Shown here: one piece after another, positions 1 to 7,066 of the stretch
Numbering within the stretch: the first letter of the stretch is position 1
Layout of the letters: each line of letters begins with the position of its first letter
Assembly (NCBI GenBank): GCA_946999785.1
Contig: CAMQEO010000012.1
Span: 1 to 22,306, forward strand
DNA: 22,306 nt
Source of the DNA: an uncultured Atopobium sp.
Lineage (GTDB): Bacteria; Actinomycetota; Coriobacteriia; Coriobacteriales; Atopobiaceae
Direction: 5' to 3'
Notes under the pieces: generated by a model
The model's database searches: none
What the model was told of the DNA's origin: nothing
Seen by the model: the letters and a program-made list of their open reading frames with translations, nothing else
Program-made: the position numbers and the translations under genes

Positions 1-1
1 T

Positions 2-889
2 CTGCCACGCAGGCAGCAAGCCTATCTGCAAGTGGCAGAGATGGAAGATATTGCAGGCGAAATTCGTCATCATCTTGATGGTGTTGAGTGTAATCCCGAA
101 GTCCTTGATGATATGCAACAGCGTTTGCGCAATTTTCAGCAGATTATGCGCTCGTATGGCCCGCGTATGGAAGATGTTTTTCAAAAAGTTGACGATGCAC
201 GCGCCTACCTTGCTGCTCACGATAGGGGAGATGAGCACATTCGCGAACTTAAACGTGAGGTGCAATCTGCTCATGAGCGTCTTGTTCTCGCAGCTCAAGA
301 GCTTTTTAACGCGCAAAAGAGAGGCGCGCCTCAGCTTGCACAACGCATGAATGACATACTTGCTACACTTGCTATGGCTTCGTCAAAAATTACGGTACGT
401 GTTGCATTGCTCGACGAAAAATTCTGGAATGATACAAGCGCTACCTCTGTTGAATTTTTGTATCAAAGCGGAAAATCCTTGACGGCGTACCCCCTTAAAA
501 AAATTGCCTCAGGTGGAGAGATTTCTCGTGTTATGCTTGCTTGCAAAGTTGTTTTGCAAGAGAGCGAACATACATCAACTTTAGTATTTGACGAGGTTGA
601 TGCAGGTGTTGGAGGAAGTACCGCGCAATCTTTAGCGCGTCTTATTAAAAAGCTTTCGCGTCTTCATCAAATTATCGTGGTTACTCACCTAGCTCAGCTT
701 GCAGTGTATGCCGATAAGCATTATGTGGTATCAAAAGTGGGAACAGATTGTCCACAAACGCTGATAACTGAGGTAAAAGACGAGGCGCGCGTCCAAGAAA
801 TTGCACGCATGCTTTCGGGTGATGTGTCTGATATTTCGTGTGAACACGCACGTCAAATGATTAAAGACGCTTCTAACGACAAAGATTAA
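2..889 (+). CDS. recN: DNA repair protein RecN, C-terminal part (5' end outside window)
   Basis: The frame is open from the first bases of the window, so the 5' part of the gene lies upstream; the GTG at 32 is only an internal codon. RecN is a cytoplasmic SMC-like ATPase that helps repair double-strand breaks. The visible part holds the end of the coiled-coil arm and then the C-terminal ATPase half. An ABC-type signature (SGGEISRVMLACK, near 509-547) is followed by a Walker B segment (LVFDEVDAGVGG, near 583-615) and the VVTHLAQLA switch histidine. These motifs come in the order expected for RecN and near the expected distance from the C-terminus, so the gene appears intact at this end. No intrinsic terminator is visible after the stop. 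Upstream context is unknown. Confidence 0.93.
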   Translation: MPRRQQAYLQVAEMEDIAGEIRHHLDGVECNPEVLDDMQQRLRNFQQIMRSYGPRMEDVFQKVDDARAYLAAHDRGDEHIRELKREVQSAHERLVLAAQELFNAQKRGAPQLAQRMNDILATLAMASSKITVRVALLDEKFWNDTSATSVEFLYQSGKSLTAYPLKKIASGGEISRVMLACKVVLQESEHTSTLVFDEVDAGVGGSTAQSLARLIKKLSRLHQIIVVTHLAQLAVYADKHYVVSKVGTDCPQTLITEVKDEARVQEIARMLSGDVSDISCEHARQMIKDASNDKD

Positions 890-1010
890 AACGTTTTTGC
901 TGGCAAAGATCAAAGCCTTAAAGTGTTTGGTATGTGTAAACCCACCGTATTGTTTTTTTGTATGGTAGTGCTCTTCTATACATCGTATGACTTGAATAAG
1001 AGGTGAAGAT

Positions 1011-1496
1011 ATGGAAATTATAAAATCAACTCCTATGATGCTCGATGAAATTATGCGCGTGTATGCTGCTGCTCAGGATTTTATGATTGCTCACGGCAAT
1101 CCTTCGCAATGGGCGCGCAGGTATCCAACACGTGATCTCATTTTGTCTGATATGAAGCTCGATCATGCGCACGTGGTGCAAGAAGGTGGGATGATTTGTG
1201 GCGCATTTTCTATTCAAAAAGAACCCGAATCTGTATATGCGCATATCGACGGGCAATGGCTTAACAGCGATCCATATCTTACCATTCATCGTGTAGCAAG
1301 TGATGGTCGCGTGCATGGTGTTTTTGATGCAATTGTTGCGTATTGCGAGCAACGCTATCACAACTTGCGCATTGATACACATGCGCAAAATCTTGTTATG
1401 CAGCATTTAATTGCCAAACATGGCTTTATACATTGTGGGACCGTGTACGTGGCCGATGGCTCTGCTCGTCTGGCATATCAGCGTTGTGTAAACTAG
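1011..1496 (+). CDS. GNAT family N-acetyltransferase
   Basis: A 161-residue protein with the fold signals of a GCN5-related N-acetyltransferase, which moves an acetyl group from acetyl-CoA to an amine. The central segment (HRVASDGRVHGVFDAIV, about residues 93-109) sits where the acetyl-CoA pyrophosphate-binding loop and following helix lie, although the usual Q/RxxGxG/A pattern is loosened. It is followed by LRIDTHAQNLVMQHLIAKHGF (about residues 118-138), the typical beta-strand, Asn and C-terminal helix with the AKHGF turn. The ATG is preceded by a good ribosome site (AAGAGGTGA). The gene stands alone between recN and pyrG with gaps of 121 and 206 bp. The substrate cannot be told from sequence; the family includes small-molecule, antibiotic and protein acetylases. 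Confidence 0.8.
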   Translation: MEIIKSTPMMLDEIMRVYAAAQDFMIAHGNPSQWARRYPTRDLILSDMKLDHAHVVQEGGMICGAFSIQKEPESVYAHIDGQWLNSDPYLTIHRVASDGRVHGVFDAIVAYCEQRYHNLRIDTHAQNLVMQHLIAKHGFIHCGTVYVADGSARLAYQRCVN

Positions 1497-1648
1497 AACA
1501 TATGTACGTATTATGAATGATTATTCTTTTTAAGTCATACATAGTTAAAAGGTGTAAACTATCTATAGATATAGCTTAGTAAATGTAGTCCTTCGGTGTA
1601 TAACGAAATATGTCGTGTATTACATGCTGCGTGTGTTGTAATATGAAG

Positions 1649-1691
1649 TCCCGTAGGAAATAATATTCGTAAATTTCAGGATACGGGAAGG
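1649..1691 (+). promoter_or_regulatory. Inverted repeat overlapping the pyrG ribosome-binding site
   Basis: TCCCGTA (1649-1655) and TACGGGA (1682-1688) are perfect 7-base complements separated by 26 bases. The right arm overlaps the pyrG ribosome-binding sequence GGGAAGG (1685-1691), 11 bases before the ATG at 1703. Pairing would hide part of the site, so translational control of pyrG is possible. A second, weaker AT-rich dyad lies just upstream (TATTACA 1618-1624 with TGTAATA 1637-1643). The pairing is seen in the sequence; the regulatory role is inferred. Confidence 0.35.
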
Positions 1692-1702
1692 CAAAAATCA
1701 TT

Positions 1703-3358
1703 ATGACAAAGCATATATTTGTAACCGGTGGTGTGGTTTCATCATTAGGAAAAGGCATTACTGCTGCTTCCTTGGGAAGACTTTTGAAGTCACGCGGTTA
1801 TAAAGTGATGATGCAAAAAGCAGATCCGTATTTAAATGTAGACCCTGGTACTATGAGCCCATTTCAGCACGGTGAAGTTTTTGTTACCGAAGACGGCAAA
1901 GAAACTGACCTTGACCTCGGGCATTATGAGCGTTTCATTGATGAAAACCTTACCGCTAATTCCAATTTTACAACTGGCGTTATTTATCAATCTCTTATAT
2001 CACGCGAACGCGCTGGTGACTTTTTGGGAGGAACGGTTCAGGTTATTCCTCACGTTACTAACGAGATTAAAGAACGTTTTAAGCGCATCGAAGAGCAAAC
2101 TCAGGCTGATGTTGTTATCACTGAGCTTGGAGGAACAATAGGTGATATAGAAGGGCAGTCTTTTGTTGAAGCTATTCGCCAATTTAGAAAAGAAAAAGGA
2201 CCAGGTCAAACACTTGTTATTCATGTAAGTTTGGTTCCTTATATTTCCGCTGCTCACGAGGTTAAAACTAAGCCTACTCAACACTCGGTTAAAGAGCTTC
2301 GCTCCATGGGTGTACAACCCGATTTAATTGTATGTCGTGGAGATCACGAGATAAACGCTGCTATTCGTGCTAAGATTGCGCATTTTTGTGACGTTGACGA
2401 GGATTGCGTTTTTGAAAATTCCGATTGTCCGTCTATTTATCAAGTTCCTATGCATTTAGCAAAACAACACTTTGACGAAAAAGTGTGCGAAAAATTAGGT
2501 CTTGAAGTTCGCGAAAGCCATATGGAAGCGTGGAACGGCTTTACCCGTGCCATGGAAAAGGCAAATGCCCATAAAGATACAACCGAAATTAAGGTAGTTG
2601 GAAAATATACGCAACTCCCCGATGCATATCTTTCGGTGATTGAAGCATTGCACCATTCGGGCGTATATTTTGGCCGCCATGTTAATATCACGCTTATCGA
2701 TGGAGAAGAGCTTGATGCTTCTAATCTCGACGAAGTTTTTGAAGATGCAGATGGTATTTTGGTTCCTGGTGGATTTGGACGCCGTGGTGTAGAAGGAAAG
2801 ATTCTTTCTGCTCAACTTGCACGCGAACGTAAGATTCCGTATTTGGGAGTTTGTTTAGGATTACAAGTTGCTGTTTCTGAGTTCGCTCGCCACGTTTGCC
2901 ATCTTGAAGATGCAAATTCGTCTGAATTTAATCCTCAAACCTCACATCCTGTTATCGACCTTATGGCATCACAAGAAGAAGTTACCGATAAGGGTGGTAC
3001 GATGCGTTTAGGTACCTATCCTTGCAAGGTATTAGGTCCTTTGGCACGTGAGGCATACGGTCAAGAGCTTGTATACGAGCGTCACCGTCATCGCTATGAA
3101 GTCAATAACGCATATCGTAAGCAACTGGTAGATGCTGGCCTTATTATTGCTGGTCTTTCGCCTGATGACCGTTTGGTAGAAATGGTTGAATTGCCCGAAA
3201 ATATTCACCCATGGTTTGTTGCGAGTCAGGCACATCCAGAGTTTAAGAGCCGTCCAACTAATCCTGCGCCGTTGTTTAGAGAGTTTGTTCGTGCGTCCAT
3301 TGCTCGTCACGAAGGTGTTGAGCGTACAAATGTGGTAGCTCCTCGCGACATGAATTAA
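1703..3358 (+). CDS. pyrG: CTP synthase (glutamine-hydrolysing)
   Basis: CTP synthase converts UTP to CTP with ATP and ammonia from glutamine, the last step of pyrimidine nucleotide synthesis, in the cytoplasm. At 551 residues it has the usual length. The N-terminal synthetase domain opens with FVTGGVVSSLGKG (P-loop, residues 6-18) and contains the expected SVKELRSMGVQPDLI region. The C-terminal class I glutamine amidotransferase domain has the oxyanion strand GGFGRRG, the nucleophile Cys384 in GVCLGLQ, and the His511/Glu513 pair in AHPEF, so the catalytic triad is complete. The ATG at 1703 is chosen for its GGGAAGG ribosome site and the canonical MTKHIFVTGG start. The gene ends in a strong terminator and is probably its own transcription unit or the end of one. 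Confidence 0.98.
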   Translation: MTKHIFVTGGVVSSLGKGITAASLGRLLKSRGYKVMMQKADPYLNVDPGTMSPFQHGEVFVTEDGKETDLDLGHYERFIDENLTANSNFTTGVIYQSLISRERAGDFLGGTVQVIPHVTNEIKERFKRIEEQTQADVVITELGGTIGDIEGQSFVEAIRQFRKEKGPGQTLVIHVSLVPYISAAHEVKTKPTQHSVKELRSMGVQPDLIVCRGDHEINAAIRAKIAHFCDVDEDCVFENSDCPSIYQVPMHLAKQHFDEKVCEKLGLEVRESHMEAWNGFTRAMEKANAHKDTTEIKVVGKYTQLPDAYLSVIEALHHSGVYFGRHVNITLIDGEELDASNLDEVFEDADGILVPGGFGRRGVEGKILSAQLARERKIPYLGVCLGLQVAVSEFARHVCHLEDANSSEFNPQTSHPVIDLMASQEEVTDKGGTMRLGTYPCKVLGPLAREAYGQELVYERHRHRYEVNNAYRKQLVDAGLIIAGLSPDDRLVEMVELPENIHPWFVASQAHPEFKSRPTNPAPLFREFVRASIARHEGVERTNVVAPRDMN

Positions 3359-3361
3359 ACG

Positions 3362-3395
3362 AAAAGCTCAAGTGCGTATGCACTTGAGCTTTTTT
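3362..3395 (+). terminator. Intrinsic terminator after pyrG
   Basis: A perfect 14-bp stem (3362-3375 with 3380-3393) closes on a GTAT loop, and its 3' side runs into a six-T tract (3390-3395). It starts four bases after the pyrG stop codon. It is the clearest intrinsic terminator in the window and separates pyrG from xerD. Confidence 0.9.
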
Positions 3396-3481
3396 GCACA
3401 ACGCACATGTTTTTGCTTTTATGTTATGTACCTTGTGCTCTATGCTTTTATTGCTGTGCTTTTGTGTATGAGTTGGTACCT

Positions 3482-4441
3482 ATGGATACTTTTGACACCA
3501 TTAAAGAAGAATATCTTAACTACGTGCTTATTGAGCGTGGCTATTCGGTGCATACCTTACATTCGTATAATCACGATTTAACGTTGTACTTATCGTTTCT
3601 TCGATCTCATGGTATTGATGATCCTGCTTATATTTCGCGCGAAATCATAGAAACCTATATTGCACATCTGTTCCACGAGGGTATGTCATCTTCTACAGTT
3701 CAACGTGCTGTTTCATCAATTAAGGGTTTTCATAAGTTTATGGTTGTTGAGCAAATTTGTGAGAATCATCCAACCACCAATTTAAAACTTCCTAAAAAAT
3801 CCTTTCATTTGCCCGATGTACTCACTCAAGATCAAATTATCCATCTGTTAGATGATCCGTTTAAACCGCAGTTGCTGCCAGCACCAAAGCTAACAGCTCG
3901 AAAAGCACTTTCGCTTAAACCGCAAGCATGTTTTTATCGCGATAAAGCAATACTAGAAATGCTTTATGGCTGTGGCCTTCGCGTTTCGGAATTGTGTGGT
4001 CTTAATCAAGGAGATGTTTTGGTTTCCGATGAGCTTGTCCGCGTGTTTGGAAAAGGCTCAAAAGAGCGGTTGGTTCCATGTTTGGGTACAGCGCTTGAAA
4101 GCTACACAAAATATTGCGCAAGCTGGCGTGCTCTTTTGGCGTGTGGTCCTCAAACAACAGATGCAGTTTTTTTAAGCGTGCGCGGCACCCGTATTTCTCG
4201 TCAGGCAGTATTTGCTCTGGTAGAGCGCTATGGTACCTACGTTGGTATTAAAGGTTTACATCCTCATACCTTGCGTCACAGTTATGCTACGCACATGCTT
4301 GAAGGTGGCATGAATTTGCGTATTGTTCAAGAGCTCTTGGGACATGCATCTATTTCTACAACGCAACTTTATACACATATTGATTTGACGCATATTCGCA
4401 GTGAATATATGGCGGCACATCCACGCGCTCGTATAAAATAG
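3482..4441 (+). CDS. xerD: Tyrosine recombinase XerD
   Basis: A 319-residue tyrosine recombinase of the XerC/XerD type, which resolves chromosome dimers at dif with its partner Xer protein and FtsK. The N-terminal core-binding (SAM-like) domain begins at MDTFDTIKEEYLNYVLIERG. The catalytic domain has all active-site residues: Arg167 (GCGLRVSEL), Lys191 (GKGSKERLVP), His262/Arg265 (HTLRH), His288 (LLGHASISTTQ) and the nucleophile Tyr297 (YTHI). The frame is open upstream to 3407, but that stretch encodes a Cys/Phe-rich peptide unlike Xer N-termini, so I place the start at the ATG at 3482, although its ribosome site is weak. An extra loop of roughly 15-20 residues (about 125-145) lies between the two domains. 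XerD is favoured over XerC by the fit, not proven. Confidence 0.92.
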   Translation: MDTFDTIKEEYLNYVLIERGYSVHTLHSYNHDLTLYLSFLRSHGIDDPAYISREIIETYIAHLFHEGMSSSTVQRAVSSIKGFHKFMVVEQICENHPTTNLKLPKKSFHLPDVLTQDQIIHLLDDPFKPQLLPAPKLTARKALSLKPQACFYRDKAILEMLYGCGLRVSELCGLNQGDVLVSDELVRVFGKGSKERLVPCLGTALESYTKYCASWRALLACGPQTTDAVFLSVRGTRISRQAVFALVERYGTYVGIKGLHPHTLRHSYATHMLEGGMNLRIVQELLGHASISTTQLYTHIDLTHIRSEYMAAHPRARIK

Positions 4442-4700
4442 AGCGGCAAACGCGTTATCAAGTGCATACATTCAGGCACACCCACGCGCCCAGATAACAT
4501 AGTCAAAAACTCCCATACCTCATCGTTTACAGCTCTGAACTGTGGGTTCATAAAAAGCGCACACAAAGTTCATAGCAGATAGTACAAGAGTTCTCATAAT
4601 CTGCAAATGATTGTATACACAAACATGTGTACCCCCTATATACCCAAAAATAGTTCACCTTTTAGATGACACTCATCGGTTTTTGTCATAAAAATCAAAA
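4442..4700. other. Long non-coding gap upstream of the dcw promoter
   Basis: The gap between xerD and mraZ is 366 bp. Its first ~60 bp hold a degenerate copy of the xerD 3' end, and 4701-4755 hold the repeats and promoter listed separately. I see no convincing gene in 4503-4700 and no T-tailed terminator for xerD. GTTATC (4454-4459) and GATAAC (4493-4498) could pair, but no U-run follows. Confidence 0.6.
4446..4502 (+). repeat. Degenerate duplicate of the xerD 3' end
   Basis: Bases 4475-4502 match the last 28 bases of xerD (4414-4441) at 23 of 28 positions, both ending in TAG. Read in frame from 4446, the copy gives NALSSAYIQAHPRAQIT-stop, which parallels the true xerD end (HIRSEYMAAHPRARIK-stop). 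It has no start codon or ribosome site and is too short to be a gene. It looks like the eroded end of a tandem duplication or of a second Xer-like gene. Confidence 0.55.
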
Positions 4701-4751
4701 TAGGTGTCAAAAAATGTAACAAAGTGTTGCGAAGTGTTAAGGAAGTGCGTA
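4701..4751 (+). promoter_or_regulatory. Five phased AAGTGT-like repeats: probable MraZ operator
   Basis: Five direct repeats follow one another with a 10-bp period, the last shifted by one base: AGGTGT (4702-4707), AAATGT (4712-4717), AAGTGT (4722-4727), AAGTGT (4732-4737) and AAGTGC (4743-4748). They overlap the -35 region and spacer of the promoter in front of mraZ. MraZ is known to bind 10-bp-spaced direct repeats upstream of its own gene: TGGG-type in E. coli and AAAGTG[T/G]-N3-type in Mollicutes. The match here is to the second type. The repeats are seen directly; binding by this MraZ is inferred from position and motif. Confidence 0.65.
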
Positions 4752-4755
4752 TAGT
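4727..4755 (+). promoter_or_regulatory. Sigma-70-type promoter of the mraZ/dcw operon
   Basis: TTGCGA (4727-4732) and TATAGT (4750-4755) are separated by 17 bp, an ideal housekeeping spacing with four of six and five of six consensus matches. Transcription would begin near 4762, giving a leader of about 45 bases before the mraZ ATG. The -35 lies inside the AAGTGT repeat array, so a protein bound there would directly affect polymerase. Confidence 0.6.
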
Positions 4756-4807
4756 TGAAAGCGTAATCCGCGGGAGAGTTCTCTCTAAAGGTTGAAAGGA
4801 GGAACAA

Positions 4808-5239
4808 ATGTATTTGACTGGTACCTACACACATACGCTTGATGCCAAGTCACGCATTATGCTTCCTTCTGCTTTTAGAAAGCAATTGGGCGAGACCGTT
4901 TGTCTTGTTCCTCTCAACGATTGCATTTACGGTTTTACTCCTGAAAGCCATCGCGCGTGGATAGAGAGTTTTTTCCCAGGAGGAATTAATCCTCGTAACA
5001 GAAAAGACGTCGCTTTACGTGCTGGTCTTTTGTCGCGTACACTCACGGTCGAATTAGACGGTGCAGGTCGCCTTGCATTGGGCAAGCTTGATGCAAGTCG
5101 TCTTAGTGCATGCAATATTGAGCGCGAGGTTGCCATCGTTGGCGTTGATGATCATTTTGAAATTTGGAACGCTTCCAAATTTGAAGATCAGACAAAAGCG
5201 TTTGATGACAATCTTGAGAGTTTGATGTTTGAAGACTAG
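4808..5239 (+). CDS. mraZ: Transcriptional regulator MraZ
   Basis: A 143-residue MraZ, the usual length and the usual first gene of a dcw cluster. MraZ is a DNA-binding protein with two tandem AbrB-like half-domains that forms a ring and controls its own operon. The two signature D-x-x-x-R motifs are present: DAKSR (residues 12-16) and DGAGR (residues 84-88), each followed by the hydrophobic strand expected of the fold. The ribosome site AAAGGAGGAAC is near perfect and fixes the ATG at 4808. rsmH follows after 11 bases, so the two are surely co-transcribed. The repeat array at 4701-4751 is its likely target. Confidence 0.96.
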   Translation: MYLTGTYTHTLDAKSRIMLPSAFRKQLGETVCLVPLNDCIYGFTPESHRAWIESFFPGGINPRNRKDVALRAGLLSRTLTVELDGAGRLALGKLDASRLSACNIEREVAIVGVDDHFEIWNASKFEDQTKAFDDNLESLMFED

Positions 5240-5250
5240 GTTGTAAGGAT

Positions 5251-6219
5251 ATGAGCAGTTTGACATCTGAATATCGGCATATTCCCGTGATGCTCACCGA
5301 GGTAGAACAAGCTTTATCGCTTAAACCTGGCGATGTTGTATGTGATTGCACGCTTGGCGGTGCTGGTCACACGATAGCTTTGGCACAACGCGTTGCGCCT
5401 GATGGTTTGTCGCTTGGCATAGACCAAGATGATGCAGCTCTTAAAGCTGCATCCGAGCGTATGGATCACCTTGCGCCCCAGGTATCGTATAAGTTTTTGA
5501 AGGGAAATTTTTCTCAACTCGATAACTTATTAGTGCAAGCACAGGTAATAGGCGTTGATGCATTTTTGTTCGATCTTGGTGTTTCGTCACCCCAGCTCGA
5601 CGTAGCCGAAAGGGGCTTTTCGTATCACGAAGACGCTCCACTTGATATGCGTATGGATCCGAGGAATAACACTTTAACTGCAGCAGAGGTCATACAAACC
5701 TATAACGAAGCCGACCTCACTCGGATTTTACGAAGCTATGGTGATGAAAAGTTTGCTACACGTATTGCGCACGTCATTGTAGAGCAACGCAAACTTGCAC
5801 CTATTCAAACAACCTTAGAATTGGTTGAAGTTATTAAGCGCGCAATTCCTGCTGCGGCACGACGTCATGGAAAACATCCAGCACGTAAAACGTTTCAGGC
5901 ACTTCGCATTGAAGTAAACCATGAGCTTGACGTGTTAGAAACAGGACTTAAGCAGGCAATTCGCTGGCTTAATCCAGGTGGAAGAATTTGTATTATTGCA
6001 TATCATTCGCTTGAAGATAAGCTGGTCAAGCACATTTTAAGCGAATACGCGCAAGGTTGCACATGTCCTGCTGATTTTCCCGTGTGTGTATGCGGACGTA
6101 AGCCGGTATTAGATATTCTTACGAAAAAACCGCTTGTTGCAACACCTTATGAGGTTGAGCGCAATCCTCGTGCTCGCAGTGCACTTTTGCGCGCGGCACG
6201 GCGCACAACATATCTGTAA
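5251..6219 (+). CDS. rsmH: 16S rRNA (cytosine(1402)-N(4))-methyltransferase
   Basis: RsmH (formerly MraW) methylates N4 of C1402 of 16S rRNA in the ribosomal P site, using S-adenosylmethionine. The 322 residues start with the canonical YRHIPVMLTEV. The SAM-binding motif DCTLGGAGHT is at 32-41, the acidic ribose-binding GIDQD at 56-60, and DLGVSSPQLD, RKTFQALRIEVN and the C-terminal NPRARSALLR follow in family order. A Cys-rich stretch (CTCPADFPVCVCG) near residue 270 is common in RsmH proteins with this C-terminal type. The ATG at 5251 follows mraZ closely with an AAGGAT-like ribosome site. Confidence 0.97.
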   Translation: MSSLTSEYRHIPVMLTEVEQALSLKPGDVVCDCTLGGAGHTIALAQRVAPDGLSLGIDQDDAALKAASERMDHLAPQVSYKFLKGNFSQLDNLLVQAQVIGVDAFLFDLGVSSPQLDVAERGFSYHEDAPLDMRMDPRNNTLTAAEVIQTYNEADLTRILRSYGDEKFATRIAHVIVEQRKLAPIQTTLELVEVIKRAIPAAARRHGKHPARKTFQALRIEVNHELDVLETGLKQAIRWLNPGGRICIIAYHSLEDKLVKHILSEYAQGCTCPADFPVCVCGRKPVLDILTKKPLVATPYEVERNPRARSALLRAARRTTYL

Positions 6220-6374
6220 GCAGATGATTGTAAGCGTACGCGCAAGCGTATGCGCATATGCAGATGACCTTTATGGTATGTGCTGCAGGAACTTAAAACG
6301 AAGCAGTAAATGAACTACAAACAAATAACGAACTACTCACGCACTACGTGCAGCACAATTTAGAAGGGGTTTTC

Positions 6375-6824
6375 ATGGGTTACCGAGACAATGTCGCACT
6401 TGATTATGAGGCTTTAAGCCCCGAGCGACAAGCTCGTGTGGCGTCTAAGCTCCGTCCGTCATTTGGAGTTGTAGAAGGTGGAGGTCTTGACGCTTCCGTT
6501 CGTCGTGGCGTAAGCCTGCAATTCCTCTTTAACGTAAAAGTTGTATTAAGCATTGTGATGCTTTTTGTGGCAATTGGTTTTGTGCGCGTTGCCCTTTTAA
6601 GCGCGTCTGTTTCTACGCTTCAACACAATAAAGTGCTAAATGCAACTATTGAACAAGCACAAATGCACAACAGTGAACTAAAAGTAGAACATTCTATTTT
6701 GGCTAATTCTAATCGTATTGGAAGAATTGCAACGCAAAGCTACGGTATGGTGTTGCCCGAGAAAGTTGATACCATAAACATTGCCGATCCTTCTTCAGAT
6801 GTAAGTGAGAGTTCTCAGCAATAG
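6375..6824 (+). CDS. ftsL: Cell division protein FtsL
   Basis: A 149-residue bitopic membrane protein in the position of ftsL, between rsmH and the class B PBP gene. A cytoplasmic N-terminus of about 50 residues with basic patches is followed by one transmembrane helix (about 53-75, VVLSIVMLFVAIGFVRVALL). A short periplasmic coiled-coil-like segment (STLQHNKVLNATIEQAQMHNSELK) and the NRIGRIATQSYGMVLPE motif typical of FtsL/DivIC proteins come next. It would link FtsQ and FtsW/FtsI in the divisome. Sequence conservation in this family is low, so the call leans on topology and context. I choose the ATG at 6375 for its AGAAGGGG site (6362-6369); an in-frame GTG at 6348 has none. Confidence 0.85.
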   Translation: MGYRDNVALDYEALSPERQARVASKLRPSFGVVEGGGLDASVRRGVSLQFLFNVKVVLSIVMLFVAIGFVRVALLSASVSTLQHNKVLNATIEQAQMHNSELKVEHSILANSNRIGRIATQSYGMVLPEKVDTINIADPSSDVSESSQQ

Positions 6825-7066
6825 TTGAAATTCTCACCATGAGTAAAATATTAGGGATTCAAGCAATAGTATTCAATGGTTTTAATACGGTTCAATACGT
6901 TGTATATGTCTGTATGCATAGCTGTGTAGAAAAATAATGCGTCGGCAACACTCTTATGTGTCTTTGCAGACAATCTTGTATCATAGAAACAGCTCTTATA
7001 GTGGCTTTCTTGTTGGAATATATTGTTAAGATTAGCACGGCTAATTTCTAGTATGTAAGGTATGTT
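6825..7066. other. Intergenic gap between ftsL and ftsI
   Basis: This 242-bp stretch is unusually long for the inside of a dcw cluster. No ORF with a ribosome site is visible. TTGTAT (6976-6981) and TATAGT (6997-7002) resemble promoter boxes, but their 15-bp spacing is short, so an internal promoter for ftsI is only a possibility. Confidence 0.35.

Noticed and set aside
890..1010. Gap between recN and the acetyltransferase gene
   Set aside because: I looked for a terminator, promoter pair or small RNA and saw nothing beyond the ribosome site of the downstream gene.
1560..1571. 12-bp palindrome TATCTATAGATA upstream of pyrG
   Set aside because: A perfect palindrome, but made almost only of A and T in an AT-rich gap, with no promoter boxes at a fitting distance. 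It may be chance.
3407..3481. Upstream extension of the xerD frame
   Set aside because: It would add 25 Cys/Phe/Leu-rich residues unlike any Xer N-terminus and begins within sequence just after the pyrG terminator. The ATG at 3482 gives a normal-length protein.
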